A stretch of 64,000 bases of DNA from Psychromonas sp030397575 (GCF_046250175.1 NZ_CP176468.1); one strand, 5' to 3'; counted from the first letter of the stretch, positions 53,329 through 62,884 are shown. The notes: generated by a model from the letters alone, not told the origin. Program-made: numbers and translations.

Positions 53329-55989
53329 ATGAGCAAATCTCTGGTTATCGTGGAATCACCTGCCAAAGCAAAAACAATCAATAAATATTTAGGTAAAGAT
53401 TTTATTGTTAAATCGAGTGTTGGACATGTTCGTGACCTACCAACAAGTGGTAGTGCGAAAAAATCAATCGATGCAAAAAAGAAAAAATCTTTAGCTGGTT
53501 TAACCCCTGCTCAAAAAGCGAAAGAGACAGCAAAACGTACACAAGCTGCACTAGTAACAAGAATGGGTATTGACCCAAAAAATAATTGGGCTGCTAATTA
53601 TGAAATCTTACCTGGTAAAGAAAAGGTAGTTGATGAATTAAAGAAGTTAGCCGTTGATGCGCCAACTATTTATCTCGCGACCGATTTGGATAGAGAGGGT
53701 GAAGCGATTGCATGGCACCTGAAAGAAATTTTAGGTGGCGATGATGATAAATATCAACGCGTTGTATTTAATGAAATTACAGAATCAGCTATTCAAGAAG
53801 CATTCAAACACCCAACAGAACTAAATGTTGATGGCGTTAATGCACAACAAACACGTCGATTTTTAGATCGTCTTGTTGGTTTCATGGTGTCTCCTTTGTT
53901 ATGGAAAAAGGTGGCCAGAGGTTTATCAGCAGGCCGAGTGCAATCCGTAGCAGTAAAGTTACTGGTAGAGCGTGAGCGTTTGATAAAAGCATTTAATCCG
54001 GTTGAATATTGGGATTTACATGCACAAACCCTTGCTCAAGATAAAACTGAATTACGTTTAGAAGTATTTAAGCACAATGACAAAACCTTTGCGCCTGTAA
54101 ACGAACAAGAAACACAAGTTGCGGTTGATGCGTTAAAAGAAGAAACCTTCTTACTAGATGCTCGCGAAGATAAACCGACAAAAAGTAAACCAAGTGCGCC
54201 TTTTATCACTTCTACTCTGCAACAGGCAGCGAGCACGCGTTTAGGATTTGGTGTCAAAAAGACCATGATGTTAGCGCAACGTTTATACGAAGCGGGTTAC
54301 ATTACTTATATGCGTACCGATTCTACCAACTTAAGCAAAGATGCTGTGGCTTCTGCACGTGATTTTATTACTAAAGAGTTTGGCGAAAATTATTTACCAG
54401 AAGCGCCTGTATCTTATAGTAGTAAAGCCGGTGCACAAGAAGCTCATGAAGCGATACGTCCATCAGATGTGTTACAACGTGCTGAGTTAATTGATGTTAC
54501 TGATAAAGATGCAAAACGCTTGTATGAACTTATATGGCGTCAATTTTTAGCATGTCAGATGCTACCTGCATTATATGACTCATCTACTTTAGTGATTGCG
54601 GCAGGTGATTATAAATTACGTGCTAAAGGCCGTACTTTACGCTTTGCTGGTTGGACAAAAGCACAACCAGTGACCAAGAGTAAAGCAGATGAAGTGCAAC
54701 TACCCGACTTAAAGGTAGGTGAAGAAGTTAGTTTAGTAGCATTAGATCCGCAACAGCATTTTACTAAGCCACCTGCAAGATTTACTGAAGCGGCCTTGGT
54801 TAAAGAGTTAGAAAAGCAGGGCATTGGTCGTCCATCTACTTACGCTAGTATCATTTCAACGATCCAAGATCGTGGTTATGTGAAAGTAGATAAACGTCGT
54901 TTCTTTGCAGTGAAAATGGGCGAAATCGTTACTGACCGTCTAACTGAAAACTTTAGTGAGCTCATGAGTTATGACTTTACTGCTGCGATGGAAGAAAATC
55001 TTGATGCGATTGCTGAAGGTAAAGCTAACTGGCATAGCGAACTAGATCGTTTTTATAAAGATTTAACAACGCAACTAGATAAAGCTGACTTACCCGAAGA
55101 AGATGGCGGTATGCGTCTTAATGATCCTGTCATTATTGATGATGTAGCTTGTCCGACTTGTGATCGTCCAATGGGTATTCGTACCGCGAGTACGGGAGTA
55201 TTCTTAGGTTGTTCTGGTTATGCATTACCTCCAAAAGAGCGTTGTAAAACCACTATCAACTTAGTTGATGGTGAAGAAGTTGAAGACATTTTAAGCTCTG
55301 AAGATTTAGAAACAGCGGCATTAATGGCTAAACATCGTTGTCCTAAATGTGACACTGCGATGGACAGTTACTTGATTGATGAAAAACGTAAGTTACACGT
55401 TTGTGGTAACAATCCAATCTGTGATGGTCATATTGTTGAATCTGGTGAGTTTAAGATTAAAGGCTACGATGGTCCAGTTGTTGAATGTGACAAGTGTGGG
55501 TCTGATATGCAGCTAAAAGATGGTCGCTTTGGTAAGTATATGGACTGTACTAATGAAGAGTGTAAGAACACGCGTAAGATATTACGTAGTGGTGAAGTCG
55601 CTCCGCCAAAAGAAGATCCAGTACACTTGCCTGAATTAGAGTGTGAGCAAAGTGATGCATACTTTATTTTACGTGATGGTGCGGCAGGTATTTTCTTAGC
55701 AGCAAGCACTTTCCCTCGTTCGCGAGAGACACGTGCTCCAAAAGTAGCTGAATTAGCACAGTTTAGAGATAGAATTTCTGAAAAATTCTATTACCTAGCT
55801 GATGCTCCTCAACAAGACCCAGATGGTAATTTAGCCATTGTGCGTTATAGCCGTAAGAACAAAGAACAATATGTCATGACGGAAATAGACAAAAAAGCAA
55901 CGGGTTGGACGGCTAAGTTTGTTGATAATAAATGGGTAGAAGAGCTTCCTAAAAAGAAAGTCGCTAAAAAAACCAAAGCGAAAAAGTAG
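53329..55989 (+). CDS. topA: DNA topoisomerase I TopA
   Basis: An 886-residue type IA topoisomerase that relaxes negative supercoils. The TOPRIM domain is at the N-terminus (SLVIVESPAKAKTINKYLG, then ATDLDREGEAIAWHLKE). The active-site Tyr is in GYITYMRTDSTNLS. The C-terminal part has three C4 zinc fingers (CPTCDRPMG...C, CPKCDTAMD...C, CDKCGSDMQ...C) and a lysine-rich tail. The length and layout match E. coli TopA (865 aa). It follows sohB as in E. coli and is closed by a terminator at 56008-56032. Confidence 0.97.
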   Translation: MSKSLVIVESPAKAKTINKYLGKDFIVKSSVGHVRDLPTSGSAKKSIDAKKKKSLAGLTPAQKAKETAKRTQAALVTRMGIDPKNNWAANYEILPGKEKVVDELKKLAVDAPTIYLATDLDREGEAIAWHLKEILGGDDDKYQRVVFNEITESAIQEAFKHPTELNVDGVNAQQTRRFLDRLVGFMVSPLLWKKVARGLSAGRVQSVAVKLLVERERLIKAFNPVEYWDLHAQTLAQDKTELRLEVFKHNDKTFAPVNEQETQVAVDALKEETFLLDAREDKPTKSKPSAPFITSTLQQAASTRLGFGVKKTMMLAQRLYEAGYITYMRTDSTNLSKDAVASARDFITKEFGENYLPEAPVSYSSKAGAQEAHEAIRPSDVLQRAELIDVTDKDAKRLYELIWRQFLACQMLPALYDSSTLVIAAGDYKLRAKGRTLRFAGWTKAQPVTKSKADEVQLPDLKVGEEVSLVALDPQQHFTKPPARFTEAALVKELEKQGIGRPSTYASIISTIQDRGYVKVDKRRFFAVKMGEIVTDRLTENFSELMSYDFTAAMEENLDAIAEGKANWHSELDRFYKDLTTQLDKADLPEEDGGMRLNDPVIIDDVACPTCDRPMGIRTASTGVFLGCSGYALPPKERCKTTINLVDGEEVEDILSSEDLETAALMAKHRCPKCDTAMDSYLIDEKRKLHVCGNNPICDGHIVESGEFKIKGYDGPVVECDKCGSDMQLKDGRFGKYMDCTNEECKNTRKILRSGEVAPPKEDPVHLPELECEQSDAYFILRDGAAGIFLAASTFPRSRETRAPKVAELAQFRDRISEKFYYLADAPQQDPDGNLAIVRYSRKNKEQYVMTEIDKKATGWTAKFVDNKWVEELPKKKVAKKTKAKK

Positions 55990-56007
55990 AAAATTAGATC
56001 AATCGAT

Positions 56008-56032
56008 AATGGCAGCCTTCGCTGCCATTTTT
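56008..56032 (+). terminator. Terminator after topA
   Basis: AATGGCAGC (56008-56016) pairs with GCTGCCATT (56021-56029) around a CTTC tetraloop, followed by T residues, 18 bp after the topA stop. Confidence 0.9.
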
Positions 56033-56156
56033 GTGTGTGATATTTATTGATCACTTTTTCAGCAACCAATGCCGATCTTAATCTGCAACATAAGGTTGTT
56101 TGTTTAAATTTTTAAACATTTGTATATACTAGCGTTTTTTAAAAGGATGATCTGAA

Positions 56157-56942
56157 ATGCGCATAGCTTTAGGTATTGAATATGATGGTGCTAACTATTA
56201 CGGTTGGCAAAGACAAAAAGAAGTAAACTCTGTTCAAGAAGAGCTAGAAAAAGCGTTATCTAATATTGCTAATCATCCTGTTACAGTTAATTGTGCTGGT
56301 AGAACCGATGCGGGTGTTCACGGAACGGGGCAAGTTGTACATTTTGACACTGATTCAGAGCGTCAAGTTGGTGCATGGACATTAGGTGTCAATGCTAAAT
56401 TACCCGATGATATTGCTGTACGTTGGGTTAAAGAAGTTGATGATAGCTTTCATGCAAGGTTCAGTGCCACTGCAAGGCGTTACCGTTACATTATCTACAA
56501 TGGTGTTTATCGTCCGGGTATTCTAAGTAAAGGTTTAAGCCACTATCATTGTGATTTAGATGCATCAATAATGCATCAAGCAGGTCAATACCTAGTAGGT
56601 GAACAAGATTTTACTTCATTTAGAGCATTACATTGTCAGGCTAATAGTCCAATAAGAACTATTGAATATTTAAATGTGTCTCGACATAGTGATTTTATTG
56701 TTATTGATATTAAAGCAAATGCTTTCCTGCACCACATGGTACGAAATATCGCAGGTAGTTTGATTGAAATAGGCCAACAGAAACAACCTGTTGATTGGTT
56801 ACAAACTTTACTGGGTTACAAAGATCGTGCAAAGGCAGCTGCGACTGCGAAGCCGGGTGGTTTATATTTAGTAGAAGTTGATTACCCAGAGCAGTTTGCA
56901 TTACCAAGACCCGCATGTGGCCCTTTATTCTTAGATATTTAA
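56157..56942 (+). CDS. truA: tRNA pseudouridine synthase A TruA
   Basis: A 261-residue enzyme that isomerises uridines 38-40 in the tRNA anticodon stem. The catalytic Asp51 is in CAGRTDAGVHGTGQVVHFD. YDGANYYGWQRQ near the N-terminus and FLHHMVRNIAGSLIEIG near the C-terminus are further family motifs. AAGGA precedes the ATG. It is the first gene of the truA-folC-dedD-cvpA-purF run. The folC frame starts one base or so after its stop. In enterobacteria accD and dedA separate the two genes, but neither is here. Confidence 0.96.
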   Translation: MRIALGIEYDGANYYGWQRQKEVNSVQEELEKALSNIANHPVTVNCAGRTDAGVHGTGQVVHFDTDSERQVGAWTLGVNAKLPDDIAVRWVKEVDDSFHARFSATARRYRYIIYNGVYRPGILSKGLSHYHCDLDASIMHQAGQYLVGEQDFTSFRALHCQANSPIRTIEYLNVSRHSDFIVIDIKANAFLHHMVRNIAGSLIEIGQQKQPVDWLQTLLGYKDRAKAAATAKPGGLYLVEVDYPEQFALPRPACGPLFLDI

Positions 56943-56955
56943 TGTGATAAATACA

Positions 56956-58239
56956 ATGATAACTCCAACAACTAATAACATGTTTTCTGCCGATACACTT
57001 AATGAATGGTTAGCACATTTAGAACAATTACACCCGAATGCGATTGAATTAGGCCTAAAGCGAATTACTGAAGTAGGTAAACGTCTTAACTTAATACATT
57101 TCGATGCTAAAGTTGTCACCGTTGCAGGTACTAATGGCAAAGGCACCACCTGTGCTTATTTAGAAAAAATATTATTAGATACTGGTTTTAAAGTAGGAGT
57201 TTATAGCTCTCCACACATCCATCGTTATAATGAACGCTTACGTATTAATGGACTTGAACTTGATGACCAGGCACATTGTGATGCATTTGCTATCATTGAA
57301 AATGCCCGTGAAACCATTTCTCTGAGCTATTTTGAATATGCTACCTTGTCGTGTTTGTATTTATTACAACAGGCAAATTGTGACTATATACTCTTAGAAG
57401 TCGGTTTAGGTGGACGTTTAGATGCTACCAATATGGTGGAATCAGATGTAAGTGTCGTCACCACCATAGGCATCGATCATATTGATTGGTTAGGCTGTGA
57501 TAGAGAAAAAATAGGTTTCGAAAAAGCCGGAGTATTTAGAGCCAATAAACCCGCTATTTGTGGAGAGTTAGATGTACCACAATCGATAATCGATCATGCT
57601 CAATCAATCTCTGCACAATTAAAGTTAGCCACAAAAGACTTCGCATTTAAGATGCTAGATGAACAACATTGGTCTTGGACTGGCCAGAAAACATTATCAC
57701 CAATTAAACAAACTTTGATGCCGATGCAAAATGCATCAACCGCGTTAGCAGTGATTGAAGCGTTAGATATTACGATTGCACCAGAGAAATTAATTGCTTC
57801 AGTTGAAAACGCAACATTAGCAGGGCGCTTACAAGCTATTGAAGGATATGGTTGTGACTTTTATATTGATGTTGCACATAACCCTCAATCGGCGCAATAT
57901 CTAGCAACACAAATAAAGCGCTTAAAACAATTAAAACCAGCATGTTGTAAAGTGCATGCCGTTGTCGGTATGTTATCTGATAAAGATATGACTGCGACAT
58001 TGTCCGCTATTAATAGTGAAATTAGTGAGTATCATTTCGCAGATTTACATTGTTATCGTGGGGCACCAGCATCATTATTGTTAGAGGCTTATCAAAGCAG
58101 TGAGTACAATAACCATAATGTGACCTGTTATGAAAATGTACTGGGCGCGGTCGATAAGGTAGTTCAGAATATCAGTGCATCTGATATAGTCATAGTATTC
58201 GGTTCATTCCATACTGTTTCCGATATTTTAACCAAATAG
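56956..58239 (+). CDS. folC: Folylpolyglutamate / dihydrofolate synthase FolC
   Basis: A Mur-ligase-type enzyme that joins glutamate to dihydropteroate and adds further glutamates to folates. The P-loop is VTVAGTNGKGTTCAYLEKIL (key GTNGKGTT), followed by YSSPHIHRYNERLRING and LEVGLGGRLDATN. The start is uncertain. GTG at 56944, ATG at 56956 and ATG at 56980 are all in frame and none has a clear ribosome binding site. The family-like segment begins SADTLNEWLAHLEQLHP at the last of these. I report the middle option. It is translationally close to truA. Confidence 0.94.
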   Translation: MITPTTNNMFSADTLNEWLAHLEQLHPNAIELGLKRITEVGKRLNLIHFDAKVVTVAGTNGKGTTCAYLEKILLDTGFKVGVYSSPHIHRYNERLRINGLELDDQAHCDAFAIIENARETISLSYFEYATLSCLYLLQQANCDYILLEVGLGGRLDATNMVESDVSVVTTIGIDHIDWLGCDREKIGFEKAGVFRANKPAICGELDVPQSIIDHAQSISAQLKLATKDFAFKMLDEQHWSWTGQKTLSPIKQTLMPMQNASTALAVIEALDITIAPEKLIASVENATLAGRLQAIEGYGCDFYIDVAHNPQSAQYLATQIKRLKQLKPACCKVHAVVGMLSDKDMTATLSAINSEISEYHFADLHCYRGAPASLLLEAYQSSEYNNHNVTCYENVLGAVDKVVQNISASDIVIVFGSFHTVSDILTK

Positions 58240-58251
58240 CAAGGGTATAAC

Positions 58252-58857
58252 GTGGCATCTCAGTTTAAAAATCGTTTAGTCGGCATTACTATATTAGTCG
58301 CATTAGTTGTGATCTTCTTGCCTTCATTGATTGACGGTAAAAAAAATACCTATCAGCAAGAGTTTGCTGCAACGCCTATTAAGCCTGAACTAAAAGAGCA
58401 TTCTCAATCCTTTTCAGATTCAACGCCTTCTTCGAAGGAAGAGTTAGTCATTGAAAATGAAGAAGCTGAAGATGCTCCAACTGAGGTCACATCTGAATGG
58501 AAAGTGGAAGAGGTTGCATCTGCGGTTGTTGTAGAAGATAACAAAGTAACAAATCCAAAAACAGTAACACCTGCACCACCTAAAGCTGTTAAGGCGCCGG
58601 TGTTTGATGATCCAGCTTGGACAATTCAATTAGGTGCCTTCCAAAACAAAGCTAATATTAATAGTTTATTAAAGAAATTAAACAAAGCAGGTTTTCAAGC
58701 GCATACTATCCCTAGGGAAGTCATGGATGGTCAATTAACACGTGTTTTTGTTGGGCCGAATGTTTCTAAACAAAAATTAACCGATATGTTGCCACGATTA
58801 AAAAGCTTAACCAATCTAAACGGAAAAGTTATTCCTTTTAATCCAATTGAACCTTAG
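58252..58857 (+). CDS. dedD: DedD: SPOR-domain cell division protein
   Basis: A 201-residue inner-membrane protein with a short cytoplasmic start (ASQFKNRLVG), one membrane helix (about 9-26), a long flexible, acidic and proline-rich periplasmic linker, and a C-terminal SPOR domain (about 120-198, WTIQLGAFQNKANINSLL). SPOR domains bind denuded peptidoglycan at the septum. DedD is a non-essential division protein. The start is a GTG with AAGGG upstream. It is 12 bp after folC, the standard order. Confidence 0.93.
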   Translation: MASQFKNRLVGITILVALVVIFLPSLIDGKKNTYQQEFAATPIKPELKEHSQSFSDSTPSSKEELVIENEEAEDAPTEVTSEWKVEEVASAVVVEDNKVTNPKTVTPAPPKAVKAPVFDDPAWTIQLGAFQNKANINSLLKKLNKAGFQAHTIPREVMDGQLTRVFVGPNVSKQKLTDMLPRLKSLTNLNGKVIPFNPIEP

Positions 58858-58929
58858 TTTTTAAAGCGTTTCAAAACATTCTCTGATAGAATGCGCGCGT
58901 TATAGATTTACATTAATTTAGGGATAAGT

Positions 58930-59433
58930 ATGAATTGGTTTGATTTCACCATTCTTGGTGTTATTGGTTTGTCGTCTTTAATTAGCTTAATTCGCGGTTT
59001 CACTAAAGAAGCTGTCTCGCTGGCCACTTGGTTTGCTGCTTTTTTTATTGCCAGCAATTTTTATCCCGAAATGGCACAATTCCTTACTGGTATCGAAGAT
59101 TTGAAACTTCGTAACAGTGCTGCCATCGCTATTCTCTTTATTGCTACCTTACTGATAGGTGGCCTTGTCAATTACATCATCAATCGCTTAGTCGCAGTCA
59201 CTGGATTATCTGGTACTGATAGACTGTTAGGTGTTATTTTTGGTGCGATCCGCGGTATCTTAATCGTGAGTGCTTTACTCTTCATCACTGATTACATGAC
59301 ATCATTTGATGAAACGCTATGGTGGAAAGAGGCGCAATTACCGCCTCATTTTGGCATAGTTATAACCTGGTTCTTTGAACATTTAGAAAGCTCATCTAGC
59401 TTCCTAAAAAATATACAATCAACAAAGATTTAA
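58930..59433 (+). CDS. cvpA: CvpA family inner-membrane protein
   Basis: A 167-residue protein with four membrane helices. The N-terminal NWFDFTILGVIGLSSLISLIRG segment and GTDRLLGVIFGAIRGILIV are typical of CvpA, which was named for a role in colicin V production and is now linked to envelope stress. A GGGAT ribosome binding site precedes the ATG. It lies between dedD and purF, the usual cvpA-purF pair. A terminator-like hairpin lies after it. Confidence 0.93.
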   Translation: MNWFDFTILGVIGLSSLISLIRGFTKEAVSLATWFAAFFIASNFYPEMAQFLTGIEDLKLRNSAAIAILFIATLLIGGLVNYIINRLVAVTGLSGTDRLLGVIFGAIRGILIVSALLFITDYMTSFDETLWWKEAQLPPHFGIVITWFFEHLESSSSFLKNIQSTKI

Positions 59434-59464
59434 GCGTTGATTAGCAAAAATTAGTCACTACATT

Positions 59465-59490
59465 AAAAGCACATTCGTTTGTGCTTTTTT
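59465..59490 (+). terminator. Terminator-like hairpin between cvpA and purF
   Basis: AAAAGCAC (59465-59472) pairs with GTGCTTTT (59481-59488), 8-nt loop, followed by T residues, 32 bp after the cvpA stop. It may reduce read-through into purF or act as an attenuator. Confidence 0.7.
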
Positions 59491-59524
59491 GTGAACTCTC
59501 TTAAAAATAGAAAGGCTTCAATTT

Positions 59525-61039
59525 ATGTGTGGAATAGTAGGTATAGTTGGTTCAACTCCTGTCAATCAAAGTATTTATGATGCATTGACTGTATTACAAC
59601 ACCGCGGGCAAGATGCCGCTGGTATTGTAACGACTTACAACGGCAACTTTAAACAACGCAAAGCTAATGGCTTAGTAAAAGATGTGTTTGAAACAAAACA
59701 TATGCAGCGTTTAAAAGGGAATAGCGGAATCGGTCATGTTCGTTACCCAACAGCAGGTAGTTCAAGTGCTGCAGAAGCACAACCATTCTACGTAAACTCA
59801 CCATGGGGCATCTCTTTAGCGCATAACGGTAACCTGACTAATGCTAAAGATTTACGTGCTGCTTTAGTGAAGTCTCGCCGCCACATTAACACGACTTCAG
59901 ACTCAGAATTGTTATTAAACACATTTGCTGCAGAATTAGGTAAAACGAAAGCGGATCATCTTTCTCCGGATGATATCTTCGCAGCTATTTCTGAAGTACA
60001 TAAACAAATCAGTGGTGCTTACGCGGTAACGGCATTGATTATTGACCATGGTTTAGTCGCTTTCCGTGACCCAGATGGCATTCGTCCATTAGTATTGGGC
60101 TCTCGTCAGACTGACGAAGGCGATATTGAATATATCGTTGCCTCTGAAAGTGTTGGCCTTGATACTATCGGTTTCCGTTTCTTACGTGATGTTGAACCAG
60201 GTGAAGCCGTTTACATTACTGAGAACCGTAAATTGTTCACTCAACAATGTGCTGAAAAAACAACATTAACTCCTTGTATCTTTGAGTATGTTTACTTTGC
60301 TCGTCCTGATTCAACATTGAACGGTATTTCAGTTTATGAAGCTCGTTTAGAAATGGGGCGTAAGTTAGGCGCGAAGATCAAACGTGAATGGGCTGATGTA
60401 GAAATTGATGCTGTTATTCCTATTCCAGAAACGTCTAACGATATTGCTTTAGAAATCTCAGTGGAACTTGGTTTACCGTACCGCCAAGGTTTTGTTAAAA
60501 ACCGTTACATTGGTCGTACCTTTATCATGCCAGGGCAAACTCAACGCCGTAAATCTGTTCGCCGTAAACTGAATCCTATTTCAGCTGAGTTCAAAGGAAA
60601 AAATGTATTATTGGTAGATGACTCAATTGTTCGTGGTACTACTTCTGAACAGATCATTGAAATGGTTCGTGAAGCGGGCGCTAAAAAAGTTTACTTAGCT
60701 TCTGCTGCGCCAGAAGTTCGATACCCTAATGTATATGGTATCGATATGCCAACACCTGAAGAGTTAATTGCGCATAATCGCAATGCGGAACAAATCAGCG
60801 ACTGTATTGGAACAGATAAATTAATCTTCCAAGATATTCAAGATTTAAAAGATGCAGTGGGTAAACAAAATCCAAATATTAAAGCGTTTGAGTGTTCAGT
60901 ATTTGATGGCCAATACGTCACTCCTAATATCAATAAAGAGTACTTTGATTACTTAGCAAGTCTACGAAGTGAAGACGCTAAAAAAATTCAAACTCAAAAA
61001 GAAGAGATTGCTAATCTAGAGATGTACAACGAAGCTTAA
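59525..61039 (+). CDS. purF: Amidophosphoribosyltransferase PurF
   Basis: A 504-residue enzyme of the first committed step of purine synthesis, making phosphoribosylamine from PRPP and glutamine. It begins MCGIVGIVG, so after removal of Met the amino-terminal Cys is the glutaminase nucleophile. The PRPP-binding loop is VLLVDDSIVRGTTS, and SRRHINTTSDSELLLN is a glutaminase segment. The length matches E. coli PurF (505 aa). It is the last gene of the operon. A PurR site was not recognised. Confidence 0.97.
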   Translation: MCGIVGIVGSTPVNQSIYDALTVLQHRGQDAAGIVTTYNGNFKQRKANGLVKDVFETKHMQRLKGNSGIGHVRYPTAGSSSAAEAQPFYVNSPWGISLAHNGNLTNAKDLRAALVKSRRHINTTSDSELLLNTFAAELGKTKADHLSPDDIFAAISEVHKQISGAYAVTALIIDHGLVAFRDPDGIRPLVLGSRQTDEGDIEYIVASESVGLDTIGFRFLRDVEPGEAVYITENRKLFTQQCAEKTTLTPCIFEYVYFARPDSTLNGISVYEARLEMGRKLGAKIKREWADVEIDAVIPIPETSNDIALEISVELGLPYRQGFVKNRYIGRTFIMPGQTQRRKSVRRKLNPISAEFKGKNVLLVDDSIVRGTTSEQIIEMVREAGAKKVYLASAAPEVRYPNVYGIDMPTPEELIAHNRNAEQISDCIGTDKLIFQDIQDLKDAVGKQNPNIKAFECSVFDGQYVTPNINKEYFDYLASLRSEDAKKIQTQKEEIANLEMYNEA

Positions 61040-61050
61040 ACTTTATTGTT

Positions 61051-61149
61051 ACACCAGTTGTAGTCAATAAGTGATCTAAATTTTACGCAGAATAAATGAC
61101 TTAATTTAAAGCGTAATTTTAGTTAAATAGTATGATTGGTATAAATCAT
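61051..61149 (-). repeat. Dispersed intergenic repeat, copy C
   Basis: On the plus strand AATAAGTGATCTAAATTTTA, then CGCAGAATAAATGACTTAAT and TTAAAGCGTAATTTTA, matches the reverse complement of copy B closely. A hairpin ATGATT/AATCAT (61132-61149) lies 17 nt beyond the core, with a stem sequence different from the other copies. Confidence 0.75.
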
Positions 61150-61154
61150 TTCTT

Positions 61155-61186
61155 AAAAGCACAGCAATTACGCTGTGCTTTTTTTT
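61155..61186 (+). terminator. Terminator after purF
   Basis: AAAAGCACAGC (61155-61165) pairs with GCTGTGCTTTT (61172-61182), 6-nt loop, followed by more T residues. It lies 115 bp after the purF stop, beyond repeat copy C. Confidence 0.85.
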
Positions 61187-61210
61187 GCCTATTGTTTAAA
61201 TTGTATATAT

Positions 61211-61304
61211 TTATACCTATGCTATTAAATAAGTGATCGGAATTTTATGAAGAAAAAATGACTTAGTTTAAGGCATCACTTGTGACTTTCGAAGATTCAC
61301 TTCG
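61211..61304 (-). repeat. Dispersed intergenic repeat, copy D
   Basis: It starts TTATACCTATGC, then AAATAAGTGATCGGAATTTT and AAAAAATGACTTAGTTTAAG, in the same orientation as copy C. A hairpin CGAAG/CTTCG (61290-61304) lies beyond the core. It is the most diverged copy. Confidence 0.65.
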
Positions 61305-61433
61305 TTAATCGTTAATCTAATATTTAATAGTTATTCTTTTCGCTAAAATCACGATCAATAAATAAGTTGTTTTAACAACTAAAATAGATTGGTTAATTCC
61401 TGTGAATGCTATTATAGCTGTTACTGTAGGCAT

Positions 61434-61459
61434 AAAAAAACCAGCCAATAGGCTGGTTT
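61434..61459 (-). terminator. Terminator after asnS
   Basis: On the minus strand AAACCAGCC pairs with GGCTGGTTT (61451-61459 and 61438-61446) around a TATT tetraloop, followed by a T-run, 25 bp after the asnS stop. Confidence 0.9.
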
Positions 61460-61483
61460 CGTGTGTCACAATTTTAAGCTTGA

Positions 61484-62884
61484 TTAGAATTCAGCTGTGC
61501 CAGGAGCACGTGGGAAAGCAATAACGTCTCGAATGTTTTGTACACCAGTAACATAAGAAACTAAACGCTCAAACCCTAAACCGAAACCAGCATGCGGAAC
61601 AGTTCCATATTTACGTAAGTCGCGGTACCAACTGTAATCTTCTTTATCTAGACCCATTTCATCAAGGCGTTTGTCTAACGCAGCTAGATCTTCTTCACGT
61701 TGACTACCGCCAATGATTTCACCAATGCCTGGTGCAAGTACATCCATTGCCGCTACTGTTTTACCATCTTCATTTAGTTTCATGTAGAAGGCTTTAATAT
61801 CTTTCGGGTAGTTTTGAAGAATGATTGGTGCACCAACATGTTCTTCAGCAAGGTAACGTTCATGCTCAGATTGTAAATCTACACCCCATTCAACTGGGTA
61901 TTCAAATGTCTTGTCACATTTTTGTAGAATGTCGATTGCGTCAGTGTAATCCATACGTACGAATTCAGAACTCACCATGTTTTGTAAACGAGTGATTGCT
62001 TCTTTATCAACACGTTCAGCAAAGAAAGCCATATCATCTGCACGTTCTGTTAGCACTGCGTTAAATACATATTTCAACATATCTTCTGCAAGTTGTGCTG
62101 CATCTGCTAAATCAGCAAAAGCAATTTCAGGTTCAACCATCCAGAACTCTGCTAAGTGACGCGTCGTGTTTGAGTTTTCAGCACGGAAAGTTGGGCCGAA
62201 TGTGTAAACGTTACTTAGTGCACACGCATAAGTTTCAGCGTTCAACTGACCTGATACTGTCAAGAAAGTCTCTTTACCGAAGAAATCTTTTTTGTAATCA
62301 ATTTTACCTTGATCATCACGAGGTAGGTTTTCTAAATCTAACGTACTAACTTGGAACATTTCTCCCGCACCTTCACAGTCACTCCCCGTGATGATAGGTG
62401 TACTGATCCAATTAAATCCACGCTCATAAAAGAAATTATGAATTGCATGTGATAAACAGTTACGAACACGAGTGACTGCACCAAACATGTTAGTACGCGG
62501 ACGCAAGTGAGCATGTTCACGCATGTACTCAATACTATGTCGTTTTGCAGACATTGGGTAAGTCTCTGGATCTTGTACAAAGCCGTACACTTCAACTTTA
62601 GTTGCTTGAAGCTCGAACTGTTGACCTTTTCCTGGGCTTTCTACTAGTTCACCTGTTACAGCAACACTACAACCTGCAGATAGATTTAGCACGTCTGATG
62701 TATAATTTTCTAATTCAGCAGGCACAACTGCTTGGATCGGATCAAAACATGAACCGTCGTAGATATTTAAAAATGAGATGCCAGCTTTTGAATCACGACG
62801 TGTACGGATCCAGCCTTTTACTGTTACTTGGCTGCCTAGTGCAAATTTGCTGTTGAAAATATCAACAATGGGTGTTTTTGACAT
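61484..62884 (-). CDS. asnS: Asparaginyl-tRNA synthetase AsnS
   Basis: A 466-residue class IIb aminoacyl-tRNA synthetase. The N-terminal OB-fold anticodon-binding domain (about 17-100, VTVKGWIRTRRDSKAGISFL-like) is followed by the catalytic core: motif 2 FRAENSNTTRHLAEFWMVEPE-like (key FRAENS, RHLAEF), ISTPIITGSDCEGAGEMFQV, and motif 3 GFGLGFERLVSYVTG. The length equals E. coli AsnS (466 aa). The Asn specificity over Asp is supported by GAGEMF and the overall match. It has its own terminator. Confidence 0.96.
   Translation of the reverse strand: MSKTPIVDIFNSKFALGSQVTVKGWIRTRRDSKAGISFLNIYDGSCFDPIQAVVPAELENYTSDVLNLSAGCSVAVTGELVESPGKGQQFELQATKVEVYGFVQDPETYPMSAKRHSIEYMREHAHLRPRTNMFGAVTRVRNCLSHAIHNFFYERGFNWISTPIITGSDCEGAGEMFQVSTLDLENLPRDDQGKIDYKKDFFGKETFLTVSGQLNAETYACALSNVYTFGPTFRAENSNTTRHLAEFWMVEPEIAFADLADAAQLAEDMLKYVFNAVLTERADDMAFFAERVDKEAITRLQNMVSSEFVRMDYTDAIDILQKCDKTFEYPVEWGVDLQSEHERYLAEEHVGAPIILQNYPKDIKAFYMKLNEDGKTVAAMDVLAPGIGEIIGGSQREEDLAALDKRLDEMGLDKEDYSWYRDLRKYGTVPHAGFGLGFERLVSYVTGVQNIRDVIAFPRAPGTAEF

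Larger units (their letters stand above)
61040..61483. other. Intergenic gap between purF and asnS with two dispersed repeats and two terminators
   Basis: The 444-bp gap between convergent genes holds repeat copy C (61051-61149), the purF-side terminator (61155-61182), repeat copy D (61211-61304), and the asnS terminator (61434-61459). About 130 bp between copy D and the asnS terminator is AT-rich without recognisable features. Confidence 0.7.
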
